Below, piece after piece: positions 12,151 through 25,928 of a stretch of 64,000 nucleotides of DNA. The stretch covers positions 1,230,501 to 1,294,500 of the forward strand of contig NC_066590.1 of the NCBI RefSeq assembly GCF_905475345.1. The letters run 5' to 3'. Origin of the DNA: Vespula vulgaris (taxonomy: Eukaryota; Arthropoda; Insecta; Hymenoptera; Vespidae). The translations under genes were made by a program, and so were the position numbers. The stretch's first letter is position 1; every line of letters starts with the position of its first letter. The notes below the pieces were generated by a model. It ran no database searches. It was not told the origin of the DNA and was given only the letters and a program-made list of their open reading frames with translations.

Positions 12151-13002
12151 CGCCATTAGTCTCGTCGACAGATAAAGTAACGCGGCGTGACATGAGAAAT
12201 TCCTCGCGATCAACGCTCTCTCCGTTTAAACACAAAAGAGGATCCCCGGCGAAGCTTCTCTACGTGATCCTATCACGATTTTCCCCTAACCGTCGTACCC
12301 TTTCGATGTCTTTGTATATACGTACAAACTATACGACACGAATTCAAAGATCGATCGTGACGAGAAATGATCGAACGTGAGCGGCACACTTTCGATTACT
12401 GTAAATCTTTCTTCATCTTCTTCTTCTTTATCTTTCTTCTTTTCTCTCTATCGTAGAGATTGCCAAACTTTTTCCAAAAATTACTCGAAGATATTTGTCG
12501 TCGATACACGTATCGTTCTTAAGCCACGAATTTTTCTACCTACCAAAAAAGTTACTTATTTTAACTTTACATAAAACAATATAAAATTTAACAATTCCAA
12601 TGATTCGTCAGAGACTCGTCAAGGAGTCATGGCGAAATTCTTTGACGAAATCCCCATGATTTCTTTTTCTAAAGACTCTACAAAAAATCGCTGCTGTAGA
12701 ATAGGAAAATCCTGAAGATTGAAGAAGTAATGAAGAAGAAAAAGTAGAAGAAAAAAAAGAGAAAAAACGAGAAGAAGAAAAAGAAGAAGAAGAAGAAGAA
12801 AGAATTGCCCTAATAGAGATGTCACTCGTAGAAAGGTGAAATAATCGTATCGCCATAAAAGATCGCAAGCTTCGTGGTCGATCTTTCGATCGGTCTTTCT
12901 GATGCCAAGGAAGATACGATCCAGAAGAGAAGAAGGGTTTAGATGGTACGAAAGTCTTTGGAGAGAAGGTACGAACCCCTTCTTTTTCATGCGTGAGAAG
13001 GA

Positions 13003-13039
<37 letters not shown>

Positions 13040-13240
13040 GTTTGTCTGTCTGGCTCTCTCTCTCTTTCTCGTAGCCTTGTTCGCGCGTTGATCTTGTTTC
13101 TTCTTCGATGCCGTGAAGCTCACTCAGAGGGAGGCCGCGACTTCCCGCCGCGTAGATAATTAGATCGCTACTAACCACCTCCACTTTGACGCATCTTCAC
13201 TTCCGTACTTGCGTACACACGCTGGCGCTTCTTCCTTTTG

Positions 13241-13271
<31 letters not shown>

Positions 13272-15173
13272 TCTCTTCTCATCTCTTTTTCTCTTATTAT
13301 TTTACCTCTTTCCTTCCTCTCCTTCCACGTAACTCTCCTCTTCTTTCTCTATTCTTTCGATTATGCTCCCCCGCGGACCAGGATATCGAAAGAAATTAAT
13401 CCTTTTCGTTCGTCTCGATCCTTCTTTATAATAATTTTCGATGATCGATCGTCCCCATTTGCGAAGCGAGTAGGTAGAAAGAAAAGATTCGTAGGGATGG
13501 GGAGAAAAAGGAAAGGAGGGAAAAAATGAGGAAGCTCGAGAAATTAGCGATGTTTGAAAAGCTTAAGCCCATTTAGATCGTATAGAAAAAGTATTGTATT
13601 GGAAAGGGAAATGTTTCTCGCGTTTAAAGTAATAAACGAACGACGAGGGGGCGCCAACTGTTTTTCCAGGCGACCGAATAAAGTGCTCCCTGTCGAGAGC
13701 TCGGTATATTATCCTCCCTCTTTGGTTGGTGCGTTAACCCGATCCGGCGAAATAAATGTGATACTTTCAGCACCGCCGCCTCTTATTCTTGCCTCGTCGA
13801 GTCAGTCTCGGTTAACGCGCATAAATAACGCATAACTCCTGTGCTTGCTCGACGAAGGGAACCTTTTCGAGAAAAAGGTGGCTAGAAGAGAGCTGCTTTA
13901 TCCCTGGCCCTTTTTCGGCTACGAGTGGTAGAAAGAAAGAGAGAGAAAGAGAAGAGAAAAAAAAGAAACAGAAAAAGTTTTTCGACAAGGGAACGTATCA
14001 CCAGGAGGCAAAGCGTGATTCCATTAGTCAGAACCTCACCACCGACACGCACGGTTTAAAGCACCGTTTACACGCTCCAGCTGTTCGCTTTACTTTTCTT
14101 TTCGTCTTTGACGTCAACGAGTACGATTTTACATCCTCCCTGAAGCCACCACCCGCAATCATCCTCGTATTTGTATTTACTTTTTTTATCATCCAGAAAA
14201 AGTACACCGATTAAAATAATTATTTTCAAGCGTTAATCGCACAAACTTATCGCGAGAAAGAAAAGAGATCTACACGATTTGCCATTGTCAATCGTTTTCC
14301 CGGATAATCGCTTGGAAAATCTTTCAAACAGGGAATTAAACGACACCGACAGATAGATAGACAGAGGAGAACAGAGTTTGAGATCGTCAAAACGTATCAG
14401 CCGCGTGCGAGGAAGCAACCGCGGGACGCATCAACAGGCGTTGACCGCATGCGGTGTAAACTCGCCTTCAGGGGACCTGGAGTTACCCTCGAAACCCCTG
14501 GCGGGGGGTCCCTGCACCGACTTCTTCTCCTTCCTCTTTTTTAAAAGTAAGCATCCCTGTCACCGATAGTGATTTGTTGAGTATATTTGCATTTTAGATT
14601 TAGGTTGCCGCGCCTGATCCCTCTTCTATCTATCTTTCTCTCTTCAACCACTTTCTCACCCCTCCCTATGTAGATACCGCACACCTATGATCATCTTTTC
14701 TCTCTCTCTCTCCCTCTCTATCTATCTCTTTTTCTCTCTCTTTCTCTCTCTCTCTATCCCTATCTCCGTTCGTTCGATTTCAGCTGGTATCTACGAAGGC
14801 GTACGACGAAAGCCGAACCGGGCTGAGGGCGAGGAATAAAGAAGCGATGGCGATGCTTTTGCTGGAGGTGGAGCAGAGACGAGTCGAGGAGAATTTGGTC
14901 GGTTCAGGAATGACATTAGTCATACACCATCCCCCGATCGCCAACGAGGGGACTTGTTTATGCACGTTTAAAGAATGATTAGGCGGCAGCGTCGCGACGG
15001 GGGGCGTCTTGCCATCCCTCTTTCTTTCTCCTCTCCTCCCTCTTACTCATAATTCTTCCTCTTCGCCGTTCCTTCTTCCACTACCTTCCTTTCGTCCCAT
15101 CCACCCTGACGACGAGATCCTCCTCCTACTTCTCTGTCTATCTCTCTATCTATCTATCTCTGTCTTTCTCTCT

Positions 15174-15214
<41 letters not shown>

Positions 15215-15850
15215 CCTCCCTCCCTGTCTCTCTTTTTCTTCCTCGTAAACTCCTCAGAGTGACCACACAATTTTATCGACAGCTGCACTCCTACGATCCT
15301 ATGCGAGATCGAGAGACGTCCCTTTGATCGATCGTTTCGAGACTTTCATGGATGGATCACCGGTTCTTCGCGTACAATGGAAGCTTGATAGAGTCGAACG
15401 TCGCAAGATTTTCTTCTTCTTCTTCTTCTTCTTCTTTTTTCTTCTCCTTTTTCTTCTCCTTTTTCTTCTCCTTTTTCTACCTCTTCTTCTTTTTCTTCTT
15501 CTTCTTCCTCCTCTAATAAGATAGCTTTTAACGAACAGAACGGGCTTGTCCCCTTTTCTTACTAAATTTTCGACATTCCGACTTTCGTGAATTCCTTCGT
15601 TCGAATTGTTCTTGAAACGTATCCTTTAATAGGTACCGCCTTTCTTCCACCGCCATTAACCCTCCTGAAAATTTTCTTCTTTTCGTTCTTTCTTTCTTTT
15701 TTTAGTTTCTTCTTTTTTCATTTTTGTTTTCTTTCTCTTTTTTGTACTTTTAACCTCGGGGGAACATTGCCCACAGGATAATTCCAGTTAGTAACGGCTT
15801 TTACTATGTTACTCGGCCGCCGCTCGCTATTATTATTAATTCCGGGTTCC

Positions 15851-15881
<31 letters not shown>

Positions 15882-16211
15882 TCGCGGACGTCAGTAAGTA
15901 GTTACTTCTCGGTTTACTGCTGTGAGAAAAAGCCCTCCCGGTTCGGCAGGTTCCGCGCGAGGAAGAAGCCGAAAGTAGCCAGGGCAGCTAGCTCGTCCTT
16001 TTTTACACGATACGAAGGAATGCAGGAACCGGTGGTGACACACAGACCGATGCTTGTACACAGAGCAAGGTGCAAGGAATGAATGGTAATAAACCGATAA
16101 TGAGATGCCAGCTTGGGAAGATTGGAGAAGAGAAAAAACAAGAATAACGAATCAATAATTGATCCTTGATTTTTTCTTGTCTTTTTTTTATCTTTTTCGA
16201 GATTCAGGATA

Positions 16212-16242
<31 letters not shown>

Positions 16243-17250
16243 CTCTCCGTCTCTATTTTTTCTTCAGGTCGAAGGTCAGTCTTGATACATAACGTGACCA
16301 ACGTCATACTTAAAAACCAATACGGACGTCGCCTTGCGAAAGTCAAATAAAAGTTTTCTCTCTTATTATTCTTCTTCTTCTACTTCTTTTTCTTCCTCTT
16401 TTTTTTCTTCCTCCTTCGGCGACAGGAAGGAGCTGAAAAAATAGACAGGAAGAGGACGATCTCGCGTTCGCCACGCGCGAGATCGTTCGATGTGGAGAGG
16501 AGCTTCCAGGAATGCTTGGCCCGTGTAAGGCGGACCGAACCCAGCGACGGATCCGGCCACGACCTGCTCTCTCTTTCTCTCTTTTTCTCTCTCTCTCTTT
16601 CTTTCTCTCTAACTATCTTTCTCTCTTTCTTTCACCAGCTAAGAACATCGAAACGCAGGACGTATTGCTCTGTCACCCACGGACCGCCGATCTATTAGTT
16701 ATGAATATTGTTGCCCACGGCGATACATGTCCAGGACCGCGTGGCGTTCTCCCGAAAATATGTACGTGGACCCGCATACTACATACGTGCGTTCGCTCGT
16801 CGTCGCGAGCAAGCAACGCGACGGCCATATTCATTCCAAAATGTCACGTAAAGTATAGACGTCCGAAAGGTAAAAGCAACCTGGGTTCTTGTTGTACGTA
16901 TTATATATATATGTGTGTGTGTGTGTGTATGTTTATGTGTATGTGTATGCGTATAGGGATATGCGCTCGTATTTATTCATTCTCGTCCGAATTTTTACAA
17001 ATTCACTGAGAGTCACTTCGTTGGAAATTGGATCGTCCGTTCGTCCGATCGAAAAAAGATCGAGGATCTTTCCTTCGCGGCGGCGATTTAAATTCTTTCG
17101 CGCCAGAGAGGAGAATTTTTTTGTTAGGATATATAAGGAGGGGAGGCCTCAATCGAAAGGGTGCCGAAGGATCAAGGTTCAGGTCGAAAGTTCGCACGGG
17201 TGTAAGTCTAGATAGACTGTAATTTCATCGAACCTTCCAATCTTTCCTGA

Positions 17251-17251
<1 letters not shown>

Positions 17252-17293
<42 letters not shown>

Positions 17294-17623
17294 GGGGGAA
17301 GAAATTTTGTAACATTTTTCTTAACCAATGCTAAAGAAGGAATATATTTTTGCAGGCAAAGAGTGATTAAGTTTCTGATTAGGAGAGAAAGAAAGAACAA
17401 AATCAATCGAATGACTAGATCAAGTTTATACTGTTGAAGTATGTCGGAGATACTTCGTTCTTGCAATGGAGAAGATGCATAGCGAAGAGGAAGAAGGAGA
17501 AGAAGAAGGAGAAGAAGAAGAAGAAGAAGAAGAAGAAGAAGATGAAGAAGAAGAAGAAGAAGATGAAGAAGAAGAAGAAGAAAGAGTAGGAGAGGCAGAA
17601 GAAGAAGAAGAAGAAGAAGAAGG
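17252..17623. repeat. (CT)n then (GAA)n microsatellites
   Basis: (CT)n at about 17252-17290 and an almost unbroken (GAA/AAG)n array with GGA and GAT variants at 17484-17623. A long poly-Ser frame on the minus strand is a translation of this array. Confidence 0.9.
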
Positions 17624-18009
17624 AACGGCGAGGGAGGAGCGGTGAGCGCGGGTCGCCATTAAGCGGACCCCCTGCCGCGTGGCCCGCGGCAACCCTTCAC
17701 AAAAAACTGTAATTGGAAATACTTTTCCTCCTTTTTTCCTGAAATAATTTATGAATCTTCCACCGGTCAGGCTGCAAAGGGCTGAGCGCGCGGCTTCCAG
17801 GCTCTCCTTCGTTCTCCCGTTCCTACGGGATTTCACGAGTAGGAACCGATCGGTGAAGCAACCAACGATCATGACTCTCTCTCTCTCTCTCTCTCTCTCA
17901 TACACACACACAACACTCTTTCGAATAATGAACCAACATCTCTCGAAAGCAGCTCGACAGTCGGCCCGATCGTAGAAAGAAGGTGCTATAGGACGAACGA
18001 TGCTATGCC

Positions 18010-18100
18010 AAAGAAGAAGAAGAAGAAGAAGAAGAAGAAGAAGAAGAAGAAGAAGAAGAAAGAGGAGGAGAAGGAGGAGGAGGTGGAGGAGGAGGAGAGA
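18010..18100. repeat. (AGA)n grading into (GGA)n
   Basis: About 90 bp of pure purine triplets on the plus strand. Confidence 0.9.
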
Positions 18101-19257
18101 TGAGAGGAAGGAGAAATAGAGGAGAGAGACCGATTCGTGTTTCGGACACCCCGCTGAGTCGAAGCGGAGGTGTGTCCTCTCTCTCTCTCTCTTTTTCTCT
18201 CCCTCTTTCTCTATCTGTCTTTCTCTTTTTCTCTCTTTCACAGAGACATTCGGAGGATGTGTCTACTACGGCAGGTTACGTGCTAAGGTTTAGCGTTATC
18301 GATTTTGCGTAATGCTGACACACTTTCTTCTTAAGCGAAATCGTTTATGACTATGGAACGACGTCGGGGCCCTTTTAAGATCCCTCGAGATGCGTCAAGA
18401 TTTATGATATATCGCTATGTATTTCTTTCTCTCTTTCTCTTACTCTCTCTCTCTCTCTCTCCTTCTCTATCATCTTTTGTTCCGTGTCCATGTAAACTTT
18501 CTCATTGTCCGTCTTCCCTTCCAGCAGCTCGTGTCCTTTCCCGATAAAAAGTTAACTTCGAACGTATAACGATCGTATCGTCAAGGGGGAGTGGGAAAGG
18601 GTGAAGAAGAGAGAGAGAGAGAGAGAGAAGATGGTCGCTCCTTATTTCGTGCTCGAAGACATCCCGCTGAGACGGGGTGGAGGTGAGGCCTCTTTAGAGT
18701 CTTACGAGGACCTATACGGCAGCCTTCGGATGCCGTTATCAATTTGCGTGATTTTTCGGATTCATAATGAAGACGCAATGCGCTTCCCCCTTCTCCTTCT
18801 TCTTCTTCTTTCTTGGCGCACGAGCACCGTTCGATAGAAAGAGAGACAGAGAGACAGAGAGATAGACAGAGAGAGAGAGAGAAAGAGAAAGAGAGAGAGA
18901 GAGAGAGAAACGAAGGAGCGGCGCTCCAGGAGCCTTTCGTCCTTCGTCATCACGAAGATCGTTTTGATCGGCCAATCGGCGGACGAACCTCTCGATGGTA
19001 ATTACGATCGTGCCACCCAGGACGATCCAGGTAAAACGTCCGATCGAAGAAGTGAAAATGAAATGAATCTTACGTTTGATATTCCTTCTGTTATATTTTT
19101 CCGTCGTCGAGAGAGTAAAGAGAGAAAAAAAAGAAGAAAAAAAGAAAGAAAGAAAAAAGAAAGAAGGAAAAAGAAAGGGAAAGAAAAAGAAAGAAGAAAC
19201 AGTCACAATGGTCGATACAACGATCGAGATACAACCATCGATCGTCCTCTCGTTACG

Positions 19258-19378
19258 ATCGATCGATCGATCGATCGACCAACCAACCGACCAACCGATC
19301 GATCGATCGGTCGGTCGGTCGGTTGCTTGGTTGGTTGGTTGGTCCATCGGTTGGTCGATCCATGGATCGATCGATGGA
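19258..19378. repeat. Tetranucleotide quasi-palindrome (GATC, GACC/AACC, GGTC/GGTT)
   Basis: Runs of GATC are followed by GACCAACC-type units, GATC again, GGTC, then GGTT units and finally GGTCGATCC and GATCGATGG. The left arm (AACC/GACC) is complementary to the right arm (GGTT/GGTC) around the central GATC block, so the 120 bp can fold into long hairpins or cruciforms. Open frames through it are repeat artefacts. Confidence 0.75.
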
Positions 19379-20568
19379 CGTTACGGTCTCTTCTTGTACG
19401 ATGGAGAATACGTAGCTTTACGTTGGAACGAGACACGACAGGTCGACCCTGGTGCTCGACCTCTATGCATCTAAATTGGCTGCGCTCTCATTCGTCATGC
19501 AGCGCCTCGTTTCCCCATTGATGATCGCTCGCGTATCTTCTTCGTGGGAAGTGCCGCTCGTGTTTCTTCTTCTTCTTCTTCTTCTTCTTCTACTTCTTCT
19601 TCTTCTTCATCTTCTTCTTCATCATCTTTTTCTTCATCATCTTTTTCCTTTTCATCTTCTCCTTTTTCCTCAAACTCTCGTACGAAATTATCGAGAAAAA
19701 AGGATAATGTCCGATTTGGTTGAAATCAGGTATCGTTAGAGGAATAGAAATATGCTGTTTCGTCGGCCGCCATTGTGTTCAAACACGCGACCTAAGACAA
19801 GACGTTTCTCGGCTGCCTGACAAAAGGCAAGAATAAGACAACGCGAGAGAGCGGCGAGCGACCAAAGAAAGGTATCTATAGAAGAAGAAGACGAAGAAGA
19901 AGAAGAAGGAGACGAAGAAGGAGAAGAAGAAACGGCCCTTCATCGTCGCCCAACGCGTAAAAACCTTTTCTCCATGAGATGTCACTTATTAATTCTCCCA
20001 TTCTCTCGGAGGCAGCAAAATGAATAGCGCGGGAGCTGGCGGACCCCGAACTCCGCCTCCGACGAATCGCTCGGGTAAAGAAATTCTTTCGGTGAGAAAA
20101 GACAGAAGGTGGACGGACCTCTCGACGGAAACGAGACGTATCCCATATCCCGGATGAGTATTAGGCGACGGTGGAAAGGTCAAAAAATTTTTTTCGCTAC
20201 CTGAGAAGAGATCGTTCCTCGTTTACTACAGGTATAGATAGTATATAGATATATAGAGAGCAACAGCAGCAAGAACAGCGACGGCAGCAGCACCAACAGC
20301 AGTAACGGCAGCGGCAGCATTTTTAAAGAATCTCTAAGACGCTGGTCTTTCTACTCTTTCGGGAAATTCGAGATGATTAACAATATTTCGAACTATAGAT
20401 AGGGAAGGGGTTAAGAGGCTCTCTAAGAAGAAAAAAAGATGATGACATCGTGTCAAAGAAAGGTAATCGTCTGACCCACGTACTTAGCTACGAAATTTTA
20501 ATGAAAGAACAAACGGCCGAAAAAGCTGTAGATATATCTTTTAGAAAATACTTTTCGAGACGAAAGGA

Positions 20569-20601
<33 letters not shown>

Positions 20602-21893
20602 TGCATTCGCACAGCGTAGGATAATCAAGCAGGTAGTCATCTATCGGCCCCGAATGAATAATACCCATGGTCCCGTGCTCGTGTCCGTGCTGGAGATGCG
20701 TTCGTGGAAGAAAAGAAAAGAAAAGAAAAAAAAAAAGAAAAAGAGGAAAAAACCGTAAGAAAAAAAGACTGAAATAAAAAAAAAGACAGCTGAGCGAGAG
20801 GGCGAGCGAGAGGGCGAGCGAGAGGGCGAGCAGCGAGAGGGCGAACGAGAGGGCGAGGGTGTCGCGATTCCCTGCTGAGCGCTGATGGGACTCTTGGGAC
20901 CTAGGGGCCTCTCTGGCGCACGATTTCGGTAATTACCTTCTTCGTTCGGTGCCAATTACGCCGCGACTGATTTACATAAAGCAACGCTACGAGAACCACA
21001 GGGCCACAGTGTTGTATGATATATTTCCCATTGTTCTGACAAAGAATTACACGAATAAATCGAACGAATTTTCTCTAATCCCTCAAATGCTAATCGTCAA
21101 GGATGTCCGACGAAACCAACTCGTTCCAATACCGACGGGAGAAAATTCTCTTCGTTCGCTTTTAATATACGAACGACCTACGCAACGCATCTACAATTAT
21201 ACCCTAATTACTTACACATCCCACTGGAGAATAATTCCAAGCATCTTCCCATTTGACAGACGTCATTACTTACTTCACAAGTAGAAACATCGAGGAGGCG
21301 TAGCGGCTAAGTGTTACGCGGATAACAGACAGGTGAATACTTATGCTCCTTGTTCATAAATTATTTACGAAAAGGCATCACCAAGAAACTATATGTTTCA
21401 TTCGAACGAATTCTCACGCAAGATCCGTTTTTCGATAATTATTCTACCATTCTCAATTACGTACGTCGATTATAAAGATATTCGTACGTAAATATAAAAT
21501 TATAAAGTATGTAAGTTACACAGAAAAATTATCCAGAGTTCTCTCTTCTCGAACAGATCGCCCATGACCTCTATGAGAGTGTGTATCGAAGGAACCTGGT
21601 CAGCCTCCAAAGCTGTCAATTTCAAGAGGCAAATAGTTGGCAGAAAAGAAGGTTGCCACCGGGTCTCCTAAGGGACTCTGAGATACCCCGCTGCGTAAAA
21701 TTGTCTTTTGCCTTCCGCTGACCGCGACTCTGCTCGATCCCAAACCGTGTAATTATTCGAGCGCTCGTAACTTATATCCACGTCATATGGATACTAGTGG
21801 GTAGCCGTAGAAAGGAATCGAAGATAGCGGATCGCCGTTTTCGTTTCTTTATTCTCTGAAACAGAAATTATTTAGCACCTAACTCTCTCTCCT

Positions 21894-21925
<32 letters not shown>

Positions 21926-24133
21926 TCTCTCTCTTCTTCTTCTATATCTATCTTTCTCTTTACGAAATACCTTGTTTTTTCTTTGTTTATTTGCGTTTCT
22001 TCTCTCTTCCCTTCGTCTCCAACCTTCGACCTTCTCAAGCCGAAACCTCAAAACTTCGATCTTCGAGTTTTGGAAAGAAGAAAGAAAAACGAAACGAACG
22101 AAATGAAACTATCGAAGATTTCGTTTAAACTCCATATGAAGAATGGAAGACGACAAAATTCGCATTGAATAAAATACTCGTGAAAAGTCGTCGATGGCCC
22201 ATCAGGGAGTCCGGCCTAAAGATAAATAAAAAGAGCAAACAAACAAACAAGCAAGACAAACGAAAAACAAAATAAAAACAAGATTAAAAAAATTAAAGAA
22301 AAAAAGAGAGACAAAACGAAAAACGAAAAAACAAAATTAAAAAAGAAGAAAGAAAAAAAGATGGTGGGAACGTTCGAAGAATGAGGATTTCTATAAGCGC
22401 AGGTCGTCCGTTACGCGAGTAACCCCGTTGGCGTCGGCCCGAAGAAAAGGTAATTACCAGTGAATTCCCGAGGTCGTCTAGGCTAGATGAGACCATCAAC
22501 GCACAGCAGGGAATCGCGACACCCTCGTCTGCCTTTTTGGCCGTCGTCGAGAGGTCAGAGAGGAACCCATATTACTCATCTACATTTTGCTTTCCCCTAC
22601 ATTTCTTTATTTTTTTCTCTTCTTTCTTTTTCTTTTATATATAGTTATTTTCAATGTCCATCTACCTTTCTCTCTCTCTCTCTCTTTACTTTCTCGTGTT
22701 AAGCTTCATTTACAAGAAGATTAAAAAGATTAATACTCGACTAATGAATTAGCTCCATTAATAAAGCTCGCTTCGAACGATTCAAATACAAAAAAAAAAG
22801 AGGAAAGGAAAAATAGAAAGAAAAATCTAGAGAGAGAAACAGAAAGAAATAGATAGGTAGATACATAGATAGATAGATAGATAAACGGATAGACAAATAG
22901 ATAAAGAGAGAGAGAGCAAAGCAAAAAGAATTAAAAATAGAAAAAATAGGAAAAAAGGGGCAATCCTTTCATTCTTCCCTTCATCCACGTGTCCACTACC
23001 AACACGACGATGGGCCATAATCTTTATTGCACTTGTTATCCGATGAGTTCCGAAACTATCGCACCGTTGCGATGTGAGAGATAGCCTTAACATATATACA
23101 ACGGCAGAGAGTTAGTTGGAAAGAAAGAGCCGCTGCCGTCCTATTTCTTCTGCCGTCACGCGCTTTTATGATACCCCGACATAAAATTTGGATTCCACCG
23201 CGAAGACGCGAAAGAGAGAAGGAGACAGAGAAAGAGAGAGAAAGAGAGAGAGAAAGAGAAAGAAAAAGAGAGAACCTTGGCTTACGGTGGACGAGAAGGT
23301 CTCTTTAATTATATCGGTGGAACCCTTCCTTCTCGATATCGCTCGTAATTCAGCGAACACATCCTCCTCCTTTTTCAAGGGGCACCCACGACCCTGATCT
23401 CCCCACGACTCTGGAGACACGATCCCTCATTCTTCTAACTACTTAACTTTTTTCTCCCCTTATCTGTGACAAATTTCTCGAAATTCTTCAAACGTCGAAC
23501 GACGTCGAACATTTTAATCGTTAACACGATAACATTATTTCTCTTTTCAACACCTTCTTAGTTAAGCCACGAAAAATTTTAAGCCCTATAATCAAACGAA
23601 ACGAAACGAATTGATTACGATAGAATGATTTTATAACGATAAGTTATTATAATGGAATAATGTAAGTACGTACTTTTGTATATGTGTACGTTTTTCTTAA
23701 GGAAGTCAGTCAACGAGATTCTCTGATGGTGTTTCGTAAGGACATCTTGAACGTTTACGATCGTTTCTATCGCGAGAAGAGAAGAATGAATATGCACGAG
23801 TGAAAAATAAATGGATAGAGAGAGAGAGAGAGAGAAAGAAAGAAAAAGAGAGGGTCGGAGGGAGAGTGAAGACTCGTAACCCGGTGCGGAGGTCATCGGG
23901 CTTCAAAGAGACAATTAATGTGCCGCGAGCACAATGCCGGACACGACGGATGGTCAGAACCAGAGGAGAAACGACTGTCCCACCACGGTGTCTCTCTCTT
24001 TCTCTCTTTTTCTCTTTCTCTCTTGATCCTTCCTTTTCTCTTCATTGTATATGAACTCTCTGAGAAACAAGATGAACTATAGAAATTTATATATATAAGA
24101 AATGATACATAAGAAATGACACATGCTTCTTCT

Positions 24134-24168
<35 letters not shown>

Positions 24169-24228
24169 TCGAAATTTAATATCTCGAATTTCACGAAATT
24201 TTCTAAACTCTATAATAAATATAAAAAA

Positions 24229-24262
24229 AGAAAAGAAAAGAAAAGAAAAGAAAAGAAAAGAA
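24229..24262. repeat. (AAAAG)n pentanucleotide repeat
   Basis: About seven tandem AAAAG units. A longer run of the same unit occurs at 39099-39186. Confidence 0.85.
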
Positions 24263-24968
24263 ATTAGCTTTCTATCTCATTCGTTTTCTTCCTTTCTTCT
24301 TTTCTTTTTCTTTTTCTTTTCTTTTTTTGAAAGAGAGAGAGAAAAAGAGACCAAATAGCCAACGCTAAAACTTTCCCCTTTTCAACCTCCCTTTCGAGGT
24401 TCCCCTCTCTCTCTCTCTCTCTTTTTCTCTCGGAGAGTCGCGTTTAATAATTGGCTTCGTTCAAAACCGCACTCCGCGACGAATCCTCTCCCCTCTTCTA
24501 TTTTCTACCTCCTTCGAGAGTCTCATCGTCTCTCCTTTTCTATTTCGCGACCCCAAATGAAAACCAAGTTACGAGACACGTACATACACATACACGTACA
24601 TTCTCTCTCTCTCTCTCTCTCTTTCTCTTTCTTACTCTTTATACTCTCTTTTGGTCCATGCATTGACTACATGACGCCACGTGGGAACTCGAAGATATTT
24701 TTACGTTTCGCCATTCATACGGTCCCGCTATAACAGATTGTTTCGTGGAAAGAAGGAAGAAGAAGAAAAAGAAGAAGAAAAAGAAAAAGAGAAGAGAAAG
24801 ACAGAGAGAAAAAGAGAAAAAGGGACAGATACTTCCCCTTTCTTTTCTATCGTTTAGGTCCTGCCGTTGATACGAACCAACCACTTACCAACTAATGACG
24901 CGCTGAGAGAGCGAGGAGAATGATCATAAAAGTCTCACAAGTGGTTCGTTTTGTCTCTCTGCTGTCTC

Positions 24969-25016
24969 AGTTTCTTTCTTTCTTTCTTTCTTCCTTTCTT
25001 CCTTTTTTCTTTCTTC

Positions 25017-25048
<32 letters not shown>

Positions 25049-25075
25049 TACTCCTCCTCTTCCTCCTCCTTTTCT
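24969..25075. repeat. (CTTT)n pyrimidine tract
   Basis: Tandem CTTT with CCTT variants at 24969-25048, grading into TCC/TTC triplets. Confidence 0.85.
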
Positions 25076-25308
25076 TCGTCTTCTTTCGTTCATTCTTCGT
25101 TTATTTGCACGCGTGGGCCGAGCCCATTCCCGGTGTGATCTAGTCGCGATCATCAAAGGGATCCGCTTTACCGCTTTAGGGTTTAGATCGTGAAGTTAAC
25201 ATGAGATCAATGCCATGACCGAAACATCCGTGAACATTTGGAAATCGGAAGTCTAACGGAACCAAATGTTGAATGATCATATATGAATAAAAGACAGAAC
25301 ACATGGAT

Positions 25309-25347
25309 GAATGGATGGATAGATGGATGGATAGGTAGATAGATATG

Positions 25348-25405
<58 letters not shown>

Positions 25406-25406
25406 T
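25309..25406. repeat. (GATA)n/(GATG)n microsatellite
   Basis: GATG units at the left, then about 16 tandem GATA units. It would be a classic length-variable marker. Confidence 0.9.
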
Positions 25407-25805
25407 GAAAAGAATACTCCTCATCTCCAGAGGTTTTGTCATTGAAGAAGAATTTTACAGAAAGTCTAAGTATTGAGAAACTTCTTCAACGAGCCTTGAT
25501 CATATGTTGTGAGAAAGATAAAGAGAAGATATATATATATATTTATGGATGTAGAAGATGATACACAATGTTGCCATCGTATTTCAAAATGCGTTACTAC
25601 GTATATAAAGGAAAAAAAAGAAAAAAGAAAGGAGAAAAAAACTAATATGGCGGAGAGAAGATGCGACGAACGTGGTATGAAATCGGTGGCGATCGATGTC
25701 TGACAAGAATAATGATTGATCGAGCAATTAAATTCCGTTGTCATGGCTCGCACACTTGGAGAGGACTCTTTGGTTAATCGTAGAAGGCTCTATGACGACG
25801 AACGC

Positions 25806-25885
25806 TGACGATGACGACGATGACGATGACGATGATGACGATGATGACGATGACGATGATGACGATGACGATAACGATGACGATA

Positions 25886-25928
<43 letters not shown>

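Larger units (their letters stand above)
12151..19257. other. Intergenic DNA with microsatellites; no supported gene
   Basis: Unique islands at about 13540-13930, 13990-14230, 14400-14580, 14780-15010, 15500-15850, 15890-16140 and 16640-17210 sit between (CT)n tracts. A plus-strand frame at 14782-14960 is discussed as a weak exon candidate. An interrupted hairpin lies at 18144-18177. Confidence 0.6.
19379..25805. other. Intergenic DNA with microsatellites; no supported gene
   Basis: Longest repeat-poor island is about 20930-21850, which holds a 111-codon open frame lacking an ATG start. CTT at 19565-19620, a GCGAGAGG-type minisatellite at about 20798-20856 and (CT)n at about 21890-21935 are also present. 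Confidence 0.6.

Noticed and set aside
12003..12380. 125-codon frame at the right end of the tandem array
   Set aside because: Overlaps the last ~237-bp monomer, and the frame is not shared with the other monomers.
16512..17009. 165-codon plus-strand frame with a Cys-containing middle part
   Set aside because: Begins and ends in (CT)n and (TG)n translations. The unique middle part (about 16640-16890) matches nothing I know, and its acceptor-like CACCAG follows a microsatellite that imitates a polypyrimidine tract.
20949..21284. 111-codon frame of normal composition
   Set aside because: Starts with GTG rather than ATG, has no splice partner, no motif and no recognised family. Chance length is plausible in an AT-moderate island.
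21285..21345. Possible tRNA-like segment (GGCGTAGCGGCTAAG)
   Set aside because: No complete cloverleaf: the anticodon arm and T-arm consensus are missing.
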